Source: DATNFP01 sp035606335 (GTDB lineage Bacteria; Bacteroidota; Bacteroidia; Chitinophagales; Chitinophagaceae). Taken from it: a stretch of 32,861 bases of DNA. Every line of letters starts with the position of its first letter. Position 1 is the first letter of the stretch. The position numbers and the translations under genes were made by a program. The notes beneath the pieces were generated by a model. The model made no database searches. It was not told the DNA's origin and worked only from the letters and a program-made list of their open reading frames with translations. The stretch is from contig DATNFP010000208.1 of NCBI GenBank assembly GCA_035606335.1, forward strand, positions 1-32,861. The letters are read 5' to 3'. Below, one piece after another: positions 24,359 to 32,254 of this stretch.

Positions 24359-25969
24359 TTAATGAACTATAGATACCTGTTGCGATAATTGTCCTTTCTC
24401 ACCTGTTATTTTCAAAATATAATTCCCCGCCGGCAACTGCGATACAGGTAGGCTGTGATGGACGTTGCTACCGGCTGGTATTTGCCATTGCCTACATAGT
24501 ACGCCTTGCATATTGCATATTGTCGCCACTGCAGGTTGAGGAGTGTCCCAGTTAAGATCCATATTCATTATATTATTTGCAGGAATAGGATAAACTTTTA
24601 CTGTTCCTCCTTTGTTCATATCATTTACTGCTGCGCTGGTATTATCATAATAATAACGGTATTGAAAATCCTCTACATGTGAATTCCAATAACCACTCGG
24701 ATTCCATTCGTCCTCAGTTTCGGTAAGTATTTGGTGATCGCTGTTGTAAGTGTAAGTATTTCTAAGATCATAAATAAAAGATGAAGTGGATGCATCCCAT
24801 GTGCTATAAATGGAAGTGAGGTAATCAAGATAGGCATTATAAGTGATTTTCTCCTCATAATTATTGTACCACATGCTTTTGGTCGTAATCCATGATTGAT
24901 ATATTACGTCCGTGTCATCGTGAGTACTATTAAATTTTTCCAGGTATTGGGAAGAATTTTGCCATGAGCTTCCATTCCAGGTTTGATTTAAAGTTATTTC
25001 AGGGTCATCGCTTGCGTTATAAGTATAGGTTGTTTTATTTACATTGACCCATGATGAAGATGAGCTGTTCCCTATCTGTTCTACACTAGTTAAAATTTTA
25101 TTTGTACTGCTATAAGTATAGATGACTTTGCCAGAATTTTTCCAGCTTGATGATGTTGTGTCCCACATTTGGTCTGCCTCAGATGTTTTATGATTGCTTG
25201 CATCATAAATATAAGTTTGCTGTTCATAATTTACCCATGTTCCTTTGGCTGCATCTTGATATATCTCCTTAAGCAAATTGTTATGGCCATCGTAAGTATA
25301 GGTGTTTAACGAGTTGTTTACCCAAATACCGGAAACCTCATCCAGGGACTCTGCTTTTGCAGTTAACATATTGCCATTGGCATCATAAGTATATGTATCC
25401 CTGAAAAGATCTGACCACGCACTGCTCGAAGCATTCCAGCCCTGAGAAGCATCGGCAATAAGGTTATTTGATGCATTGTATGTGTAAACAAATCTTCCCG
25501 CATTTTCCCAGCTGTTTCTAACAGTGTCCCATATCTGACTTAAATTAGTTAGTATGTTATTACTTATGTCAAACGTTTGCGATTGCTTGTAAGAATACCT
25601 TAAAGAGCCCAAATACGGGATATAAGTCCAGCGATAATAATTATCATATAGATAAGCGCCACTTTTTGCATATCCTCTACTTCCCGAATAAGTATAGGCT
25701 ATTGAGTCAGATCCCAAATAGCTTGAGCTTGCCGCATCGTATGAGGCGTCCACTTTCGCAGTTAACGGGATAACTTTTGTTGTTCTTGCTCCAGCATTTG
25801 CTTTTATAGGAATATAGCGGTTATGCATTGAAGATTTATGTTGCTCTGGTAATTGATTGATAGCAGGATAAGCACTATGCGAGGCAGCATTAAAAGGAGA
25901 TTGCGCATTACTTTGAAACACATTAAAGGCGGCAAATGCTATGATAGAGAATAGGTATTTCAGTTTCAT
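24359..25969 (-). CDS. T9SS-secreted YD-like repeat protein (copy 1)
   Basis: A 536-residue exported protein. A signal peptide (1-23, ends QSNAQ) precedes roughly nine tandem units of about 31 residues with the pattern YTYDA-NN-LT---Q-W----SSW-N. The C-terminal 80 residues (457-536) are a type IX secretion sorting domain: VKVYPIPAN, GVLCRQWQIPAG, LPAGNYILKITG and QLSQQVSI. The units recall YD/RHS repeats in spacing and YxYD motif but include a Trp position, so a beta-solenoid or propeller is likely; ligand unknown. Its paralogue of identical length lies 82 bp upstream, and no terminator separates them, so they may share a transcript. Confidence 0.82.
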   Translation of the reverse strand: MKLKYLFSIIAFAAFNVFQSNAQSPFNAASHSAYPAINQLPEQHKSSMHNRYIPIKANAGARTTKVIPLTAKVDASYDAASSSYLGSDSIAYTYSGSRGYAKSGAYLYDNYYRWTYIPYLGSLRYSYKQSQTFDISNNILTNLSQIWDTVRNSWENAGRFVYTYNASNNLIADASQGWNASSSAWSDLFRDTYTYDANGNMLTAKAESLDEVSGIWVNNSLNTYTYDGHNNLLKEIYQDAAKGTWVNYEQQTYIYDASNHKTSEADQMWDTTSSSWKNSGKVIYTYSSTNKILTSVEQIGNSSSSSWVNVNKTTYTYNASDDPEITLNQTWNGSSWQNSSQYLEKFNSTHDDTDVIYQSWITTKSMWYNNYEEKITYNAYLDYLTSIYSTWDASTSSFIYDLRNTYTYNSDHQILTETEDEWNPSGYWNSHVEDFQYRYYYDNTSAAVNDMNKGGTVKVYPIPANNIMNMDLNWDTPQPAVATICNMQGVLCRQWQIPAGSNVHHSLPVSQLPAGNYILKITGEKGQLSQQVSIVH

Positions 25970-25998
25970 CTTTGATAGTTTTTAGGTCATAATATATA

Positions 25999-26013
25999 CT
26001 AAGTTAACATTTT
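25999..26013 (-). promoter_or_regulatory. Conserved upstream element of copy 1
   Basis: Minus-strand AAAATGTTAACTTAG ends 29 bp before the ATG at 25969. The same 15 bases precede the paralogue. TAACTTAG within it is one base from TAnnTTTG, so it may be a promoter, or just residue of the duplication. Confidence 0.35.
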
Positions 26014-26051
26014 TGGTTAAAGTATAACAGAGGCTTATTCTAATAGCTCAA

Positions 26052-27662
26052 TTAATGAATAATAGATACCTGTTGTGATAATTGTCCTTCCTCTCCGGTT
26101 ATCTTCAAAATATAATTCCCCGCAGGCAACTGTAACACAGGAATACTGTGATGAGTATTGCTGCTGGCAGGTATCTGCCATTGCCTGCACAGCACGCCCT
26201 GCATATTGTATATCCCCACTACAGCAGATTGAGGTGTGTCCCAATTTAGATCCATATTCATTATATCGTTTGCAGGGATAGGATAAACTTTTACAGTTCC
26301 TTCTTTGTTTATATTATTTACTGCTGTGCTGTTATCATAATAATAACGGTATTGGATATCACCATCTACAGAGTTCCAGTAGCCACCGGAATTCCATTCA
26401 TTCTCAGTTTCAGTAAGCGTTTGATAATCACTATTGTAGTTGTAGGAATATCTATAAGTATAAATAAAGGCTAGGGCAGTAGTATCCCATGTGCCATAGA
26501 TATAAGTGAGATAATCATGATTGGCATCAAAAGTGGCCTTGCTTTCATAATTGTTATTCCAGGTGCTTGTTGTCGTATTCCATATTTGAACTATCAGGTC
26601 TGTGTCATCATGAGTACTATTAAATTTTTCCACGTATTGGTAAGTATTTTGCCATGAGCCTCCATTCCAGGTCTGTGATAAAATTATTACAGGGTTGTCG
26701 CTTGCGCTATAGGTATATAATGTTTGACTTGCATTAACCCATGATGAAGATAAGGTATCCCACGCTAGTGTTACATAACTTAAAACTTTATTGGTACCAC
26801 TATAAGTAAAGGTATATTTGCCGTTATTTTGCCAACTTGATGAGGTTGTGTTCCAAATCTGGTCTGTTTCAGAAGTTTTATTGTTGCTTGCATCATAAGT
26901 GTAGGTTTTAAGTGTATAATTTGTCAATACTGTCTTAAGTATATATTGGTATGTCTCCGTAAGCATGTTATTGTGGCTATCGTAAGTGTAAGTGTATAGG
27001 TCGGAGTTTATCCATGAAGTACTTGTTCCATCCCAGAATTCATTTTTTCTGGTGAGCTCATTACCACTGGCATCATAAGTATATACATATCTTGAATAGT
27101 CTGACCAGTTGCTACTTGAGGTATTCCAGGTTTGGAAAGTATTGGTAATAAGATTATTCGCAGCATCATACGTATTTACAGTATTCGACGAATTTTTCCA
27201 ACTGCTTGTAGCCGTATCCCATTGCTGATTTAAGTCAGTTAGTACATTATTGCTTATGTCAAATGTTTGCGATTGCTTTTCAACGTATCTTAAAGCGCCT
27301 AAATATGGAATATAAGTCCAGTAATAATCATTATCGTATAGATAGCTATAGGTTTTGGCATCATAGCCTCTGCCCCCGGAATAAGTAAATAATGTTGAAT
27401 CATTTGCCATATAGCTTGAGCTTGCTGTGCTGTATGAGGCATCCACTTCTCTCATTAATGGGGAAACTGTTGTTGTCCTTGCTCCGACATTTGCGTTCAG
27501 ATTAGCACCATGGTCAGGCATCGGAAACCTATATTGCCCAGATAATTGATTTATAGCAGGATAAAAACCAGGCGATGCAGTTTTTAAATGAGATTGTGCA
27601 CTACTCTGTGACACATTGAAAACTGAAAATGCGGCAATAGAAAATAAATATTTTAGTTTCAT
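26052..27662 (-). CDS. T9SS-secreted YD-like repeat protein (copy 2)
   Basis: A 536-residue paralogue of the protein encoded at 24359-25969, with the same architecture: signal peptide (1-23, ends QSSAQ), about nine repeats such as YTYDASGNELT and YTYDSHNNMLT, and an 80-residue T9SS sorting domain (457-536). By hand, 69 of the 80 sorting-domain positions are identical, while the repeat region visibly differs at many more positions, although both proteins have exactly the same total length. T9SS would export it across the outer membrane with the C-terminal domain cleaved or attached to the cell surface. Function and ligand unknown. The duplicated unit repeats every 1693 bp. Confidence 0.82.
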   Translation of the reverse strand: MKLKYLFSIAAFSVFNVSQSSAQSHLKTASPGFYPAINQLSGQYRFPMPDHGANLNANVGARTTTVSPLMREVDASYSTASSSYMANDSTLFTYSGGRGYDAKTYSYLYDNDYYWTYIPYLGALRYVEKQSQTFDISNNVLTDLNQQWDTATSSWKNSSNTVNTYDAANNLITNTFQTWNTSSSNWSDYSRYVYTYDASGNELTRKNEFWDGTSTSWINSDLYTYTYDSHNNMLTETYQYILKTVLTNYTLKTYTYDASNNKTSETDQIWNTTSSSWQNNGKYTFTYSGTNKVLSYVTLAWDTLSSSWVNASQTLYTYSASDNPVIILSQTWNGGSWQNTYQYVEKFNSTHDDTDLIVQIWNTTTSTWNNNYESKATFDANHDYLTYIYGTWDTTALAFIYTYRYSYNYNSDYQTLTETENEWNSGGYWNSVDGDIQYRYYYDNSTAVNNINKEGTVKVYPIPANDIMNMDLNWDTPQSAVVGIYNMQGVLCRQWQIPASSNTHHSIPVLQLPAGNYILKITGEEGQLSQQVSIIH

Positions 27663-27687
27663 CTTAATAGTTCTTGGTTATAATAAA

Positions 27688-27702
27688 CTAAGTTAACATT
27701 TT
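27688..27702 (-). promoter_or_regulatory. Conserved upstream element of copy 2
   Basis: The same minus-strand AAAATGTTAACTTAG element lies about 26 bp before the ATG at 27662. Shared position and sequence with copy 1 suggest a common promoter, not proven. Confidence 0.35.
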
Positions 27703-27738
27703 ATTTTTTCAAATAAGAATTGTCCATAGCTATTTTGA

Positions 27739-27783
27739 AGCAATTACTTTCAAAGCAGTTACTTTTACAGCAGTATTCTGTAT
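27739..27783 (+). repeat. Three 15-bp phased direct repeats upstream of a membrane-protein gene
   Basis: AGCAATTACTTTCAA (27739), AGCAGTTACTTTTAC (27754) and AGCAGTATTCTGTAT (27769) start exactly 15 bp apart, running up to the ATG at 27784. The first two share 12 of 15 bases and the third is weaker (9 of 15 with the second). This could be an operator, or chance in AT-rich sequence. Confidence 0.4.
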
Positions 27784-28359
27784 ATGAAAACCGAACGCGT
27801 CTTTGTCTGCCTTTTTATCCTTGTCATCATTCTCCGGCTCGTGCATGTCGGTTTTGGAAGTATTTTACTTGTTGTGTCTGCCACAGCGTTATCTCTTTTG
27901 TACCTAGTTTTAGGATTTTATCTTTTTTGTGATGGAAATATTAAAAGACAGAATCTTGCACTATCTATTATTGCGGGTATTTTCCTTTGCCTTGCGCCAC
28001 AAGCAGCAGTATTTAAAATATTGTATTGGTCTGATGCTAATATACAGTTGATAGTAAGTCTGGTTGCTACATTGATAATATTAATATCGGTTCTGGTATT
28101 AAAACGTAAAGCTCCTGAAGAATTAAGGAACTACTATCACGATATGCAGGCAAGGACCATTTTTTTGTTCCTGTTATGCTTCATCTTATTAATTACACCT
28201 ACAAGAACACTCATACATATTGAGTACTGGGATAATCCTGAATTTGCTGATATTGCAACGAATTATTACGAACATCCTAACGACACTGTTTACAAAAAGC
28301 AGTATAATGATTATCGTGCCACTCACACTCCAGGGGGAAAGCCTGCTAAGTTGAAATAA
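27784..28359 (+). CDS. Hypothetical four-helix membrane protein
   Basis: A 191-residue protein I do not recognise. Hydrophobic segments: about 5-24, 28-50, 60-80 and 85-106 by eye, plus a further one at about 123-142 (TIFLFLLCFILLITP). A short charged loop KRKAPEELRNYYHDMQ precedes the last. The C-terminal 45 residues are soluble and hydrophilic (WDNPEFADIATNYYEHPNDT and KKQYNDYRATH). Charges suggest the inner membrane. It faces the DUF2252 gene tail-to-tail with a 1-bp gap. Start ATG 27784; no good Shine-Dalgarno. Confidence 0.6.
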   Translation: MKTERVFVCLFILVIILRLVHVGFGSILLVVSATALSLLYLVLGFYLFCDGNIKRQNLALSIIAGIFLCLAPQAAVFKILYWSDANIQLIVSLVATLIILISVLVLKRKAPEELRNYYHDMQARTIFLFLLCFILLITPTRTLIHIEYWDNPEFADIATNYYEHPNDTVYKKQYNDYRATHTPGGKPAKLK

Positions 28360-28360
28360 A

Positions 28361-29563
28361 CTATTTAAAAAAATTTCCTTCAAGCGCTTTAAGGAATTCT
28401 TTATAATCCTTCTTTACTTGCTGGGCATATTGTTGTGCATATTCCAATATCACATCCTGCCATTGATTATTCTGACCGAAAGCTATCAGCTCATCTGATA
28501 CAGAAGCCCCTTGCCTGCCGGAGCTTCTTAGCTGTGCTGAAGCCGTTAGCATTGCTATATCATCCATTAGCTGGGGCACATCTCTGTATTGGTCTTTCAT
28601 CAGCTTATAGCTTACGCTGTCGCGCGTAGGTTGCATTTCCTGTATGGAATATGCTTCGCCTTTAAATAAAGTAGCGCTCAATAAAGCTGAAGGGACATTT
28701 TGCATACGTTGCTGTATTGCCACCACACGCTCAGCTTCCGATTCCCAATGCGGCTGAGGAATATTTATATAAGGCTGAATGGATGAAGGCTTTGCCTGTT
28801 TCATTTCTACCAGCAGGTATTTCCCTCTGCCCTTTAGCCCCTTTAGCAAAAGAACATATCTTTTCACACCCACACTGCCTGTACCGGCAAGCCTGAATAC
28901 TGCGTCAATAACTTCGTAATGGAGCCACATCTCTCCATTATTTCTCATCCACTCTGTTATATGATGGAACAGATCTTTTTTTAATAATTTGTCGATCTCA
29001 AAATGACGCTGGTCATCCATCAAAATAATAAGCTTATCTTTTTTCTTTACGCTATGCTTACGGAGCAGGTCTTTTTGCTTTCTGTCGTTTATAGCTGTCA
29101 AAAAATTTGCTACTATCCCACACGATGTTTTAGGCTCAACATATTTGGCTTTTCCCTTGCTAAGTATTGCTGAATAATTTTTTAAAAACTGGCGGGTCAT
29201 ATTCAAAGCCTTTTTCTGTTCCAGCTTCAAGGAATTATATGCTACAAAAATACTGGCCGCCATTCTTACTACTTCCCATGTAGCAGGAGCCAGCAGAGCT
29301 TCATCAAAATCATTAAGATCGAAATAGACCTGGCGATTATCTCCTCTGTATCCTCCAAAGTTTTCAAGGTGCAGATCCCCGCAGATCCATGTAAGAGGTG
29401 AATGTGGGAAAGTGTTGGCAAGATTCAGATCTTCATAAAATAAATGGCATGTCCCTCGATAAAATCTAAACATATTCTCCGCCATAAACTTATACTTGAT
29501 TTGCACCATGACGGAGAGATGGTCTTTATTAAATTGTTTTATCCTGTCTGGAACATTACTCAT
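28361..29563 (-). CDS. DUF2252 family protein
   Basis: A 400-residue protein of the DUF2252 family. Signature segments: FYRGTCHLFYEDL (34-46), GDLHLENFGGYRG (62-74), FDLNDFDEALLAPATWEVVR (81-100), and a C-terminal half with DQYRDVPQL and ELIAFGQNNQWQ. The HLEN and FDLNDFDE pair is placed like the HxDxxxxN and DFG-type catalytic segments of aminoglycoside-phosphotransferase-like kinases, so a phosphotransferase role is possible but only inferred. Cytoplasmic; no signal. Start ATG 29563; stop TAG. Monocistronic in this window. Confidence 0.85.
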   Translation of the reverse strand: MSNVPDRIKQFNKDHLSVMVQIKYKFMAENMFRFYRGTCHLFYEDLNLANTFPHSPLTWICGDLHLENFGGYRGDNRQVYFDLNDFDEALLAPATWEVVRMAASIFVAYNSLKLEQKKALNMTRQFLKNYSAILSKGKAKYVEPKTSCGIVANFLTAINDRKQKDLLRKHSVKKKDKLIILMDDQRHFEIDKLLKKDLFHHITEWMRNNGEMWLHYEVIDAVFRLAGTGSVGVKRYVLLLKGLKGRGKYLLVEMKQAKPSSIQPYINIPQPHWESEAERVVAIQQRMQNVPSALLSATLFKGEAYSIQEMQPTRDSVSYKLMKDQYRDVPQLMDDIAMLTASAQLRSSGRQGASVSDELIAFGQNNQWQDVILEYAQQYAQQVKKDYKEFLKALEGNFFK

Positions 29564-29879
29564 TTGTGGCGGGCATTTCGTTGTGAAAAATCCTTAGTGA
29601 ATCTTTGATCTATCATTAGAAATTTTTGCCTGCATACCTTACAGAATTCACAATCTTAAATGAATATGTAAGCAAAATATTTCGTTGTATATTCTTAGAT
29701 TAACGAAAAGCTTTATCTTAATTTTCTCAAATCTGCGAAAATCAAAGTAAAATAAATAGCTAATTATCTTAAATGTGGTACTGGTAAGTTAAATCTGTAT
29801 TAAATATCGTTTTTTCAGTTTATAGATCGGCATCATATATTTATCGAAAAATGGTTATTTTGAGTAAATTTCATCACAC
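29564..29879. other. AT-rich divergent intergenic region
   Basis: About 316 bp between DUF2252 (-) and the metalloprotease (+). I found no gene, hairpin or repeat. TAAATTTC at 29865-29872 is near the -7 consensus of the protease gene. Promoters of both neighbours must lie here. Confidence 0.6.
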
Positions 29880-32147
29880 ATGACCAGAAAATTTATACTG
29901 TTGTTACTATTGCCCCTATTCATTTTTATCAATAAAAACTCTGCTCAAACACCTTGTGGTACAGACATAGAGTACCAAAGGCTCAAATCCCAATATCCAG
30001 CCATAGGTGATTATGAAGCCCAGCTTGAAAAAGATATAAAAGCCGGGATGAGAAAGTTAGACTTCAATAAGCTCGCCCGTACTACCGGGGTTGATGATAC
30101 AACAATATATGATATCCCCATTGTAGTGCATATCATTCACGATTATGGCAATGAGGATATTAATGATACGGTCATTTACAATGCTGTAAAAGACTGGACA
30201 ACAGTTTACCTTGAAGAAAATAGCGATACGGTAAACGTTATTGACCCTTTTAAAAAATACATCGGAAATCCTCGCTGCCGATTTCATCTGGCTACGATAG
30301 ATCCCAATGGAAAGCCAACAAAAGGTGTTACACGCAGACAATCTTATCTCACCTACAAAGCCGATGATATTGTAAAAATGGATGACTGGCCGGAAGATTC
30401 TTATGTAAATATCTGGTTTGTCTATTCGTTTGGAGGAGATCTTACCGGCGCGGCTGCTTATGCACATTATCCATCGGTAAGTGCCATTATGCCGTATTAC
30501 GATGGCGTCGTGAGCCTTTATTCTTATATAGATTATAGCAAAACAATTCCGCATGAAATCGGGCACGTTATGAATCTCTTTCATGTTTTTGGAAATACAA
30601 ACAATCCTGGCATTTCATGTGGTGATGACAGTGTGGATGATACTCCGCCAACATTAGGGCATACGCCTGTAGGATGTGTACCCGAGGCTTTATATGACAC
30701 TACCTGTGCATCAGATTATTTTAAAATATACAAAAGAAAAGGCCTTCCCGATTCATTGGTTGACTATCCGGACACTGTTAACTCACAGAATATAATGGAC
30801 TATACTTATTGTTCTATTATGTTTACAAAAGGACAGGTAGAAAGAATGAGATTAGCTCTGGCAGATTCTATTGCAGGAAGGAATAATCTGTATAGTGCAA
30901 CGAACCTTGCAAAAACGGGTGCCCTGATGCCAATGCCTGATTTGCCACCCGTAGCAGATTTTACAGTTCTTAAAGGACATGGAGTATTTACTCCGGACAA
31001 AAGAAGTGTATTTATGTGTGTCAATAGCGCTCCATTTACATTCAAAAATGCAAGTTGGAATGACACTATAACAGGAGTGAAGTGGATCTTTTCAAATGGA
31101 GCAAGCACACCAACATCTACTGATGTAAATGCATTTACTAATACCTTTTCACAACCCGGTTGGGTTACTGTAACCCTGATTGCAACGGGTAACCATACTG
31201 GTAATGATACCGTTGTCCGTCAGGCTGTATATGTAGCTGATACCGCAGTATTACAGCCGACCGGCTATTTACAGACATTCGACAATATCGCCGACACCGC
31301 TGAGTGGCCAATATTCAACTATTACAATAATCAGTTTAAATGGGAATGGAATAACAGCACAGGTTATGACGACAAAAATTGTATCCGTTACCGCTCATTT
31401 GACGACCGCATATCTCCTGAAAACAAAAGTGGTTTAGCCTCGGGAGATTACGATGATCTATATACCTTGGGATTCAATCTTAGCGCTTATGTCTCAGGAG
31501 ATTTGAACCTTAATTTTTACACAGCAGGCTCTTATAGATATAGGCAGGATAGTATTTATAAATACCCGGTATTTGCCCAGCAAAGAGATTCTTTGCCAAC
31601 TGATTCGCTTGAGGTATTTATCAGTACTACGTGTGGCGAAACATGGAACAGGATCGCACTCATAAAAGATAGCGACCTCCTCAATGATCCAAGACAAAAT
31701 GTTGAATTTATACCATCGTCAACATCACAATGGGTAGCGCGCACAATCAATATTCCCGCTGCGTATCGCTCAGGTAAGGCATTTTTCCGGTTCCGTTATT
31801 GGCCTGCAAATAATGGTAATGATTTTTATCTTGATAAATTTGCGATTACTCCATTCGCAACAGAAGTAAATGAAGTAACAGCTAACCATAATACAATTAA
31901 AATATTCCCTAATCCTGCACATGGTGCTTTCAGTATCGCATTTACTGCAAGCGATGACGGTAAAACTATTTATAGTATTAAAGACATAACAGGTAAGCTG
32001 ATTTACCAGGCAACAAAAACCTATGCTCCAAATTCCATAGTACAGGAAAAAATAAATAATGATATTTTTTCCGCTAGCGGTATATATCTGATAACTGTTA
32101 CAGAAGCTAACAACAGTATTACTCAGAAATTAATTATTGAAAAATAG
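29880..32147 (+). CDS. Secreted M43-type zinc metalloprotease with PKD-like and T9SS domains
   Basis: A 755-residue exported protease. After a signal peptide (1-22, ends NKNSAQ) and a propeptide-like stretch, the catalytic domain (about 75-330) has the zinc motif HEIGHVMNLFH (H225, E226, H229, H235) and a Met-turn NIMDYTYC with Met306, the layout of the pappalysin (M43) family. Cysteines in GISCGDD and VGCVPEALYDTTC may form disulfides. Residues about 355-455 resemble a PKD-like beta-sandwich (FTFKNASWNDTI, FSQPGWVTVTLIATG). The final 75 residues are a T9SS sorting domain (IKIFPNPAHGAFSI, GKLIYQ, ASGIYLITV). It probably degrades peptides or proteins outside the cell. Closed by a strong hairpin. 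Confidence 0.9.
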   Translation: MTRKFILLLLLPLFIFINKNSAQTPCGTDIEYQRLKSQYPAIGDYEAQLEKDIKAGMRKLDFNKLARTTGVDDTTIYDIPIVVHIIHDYGNEDINDTVIYNAVKDWTTVYLEENSDTVNVIDPFKKYIGNPRCRFHLATIDPNGKPTKGVTRRQSYLTYKADDIVKMDDWPEDSYVNIWFVYSFGGDLTGAAAYAHYPSVSAIMPYYDGVVSLYSYIDYSKTIPHEIGHVMNLFHVFGNTNNPGISCGDDSVDDTPPTLGHTPVGCVPEALYDTTCASDYFKIYKRKGLPDSLVDYPDTVNSQNIMDYTYCSIMFTKGQVERMRLALADSIAGRNNLYSATNLAKTGALMPMPDLPPVADFTVLKGHGVFTPDKRSVFMCVNSAPFTFKNASWNDTITGVKWIFSNGASTPTSTDVNAFTNTFSQPGWVTVTLIATGNHTGNDTVVRQAVYVADTAVLQPTGYLQTFDNIADTAEWPIFNYYNNQFKWEWNNSTGYDDKNCIRYRSFDDRISPENKSGLASGDYDDLYTLGFNLSAYVSGDLNLNFYTAGSYRYRQDSIYKYPVFAQQRDSLPTDSLEVFISTTCGETWNRIALIKDSDLLNDPRQNVEFIPSSTSQWVARTINIPAAYRSGKAFFRFRYWPANNGNDFYLDKFAITPFATEVNEVTANHNTIKIFPNPAHGAFSIAFTASDDGKTIYSIKDITGKLIYQATKTYAPNSIVQEKINNDIFSASGIYLITVTEANNSITQKLIIEK

Positions 32148-32172
32148 CTATTAAGTAAACTATAGCTTTAAT

Positions 32173-32205
32173 AATAATAGCGACTATACTATAGTCGCTA
32201 TTATT
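32173..32205. terminator. Bidirectional terminator between the protease and the helicase/nuclease gene
   Basis: AATAATAGCGACTAT (32173-32187) pairs with ATAGTCGCTATTATT (32191-32205), with a 3-base loop at 32188-32190, flanked by T-rich sequence on both strands. It lies 25 bp past the protease stop and 49 bp from the facing stop codon. Confidence 0.85.
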
Positions 32206-32254
32206 TTGTAAAAACCAGGATAAGTTCCAGGAAATAAAAGCTTTGTTATATTAA

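Noticed and set aside
30057..30584. 175-codon minus-strand frame opposite the metalloprotease
   Set aside because: Antisense to the catalytic domain that carries the zinc motif; no homology signal.
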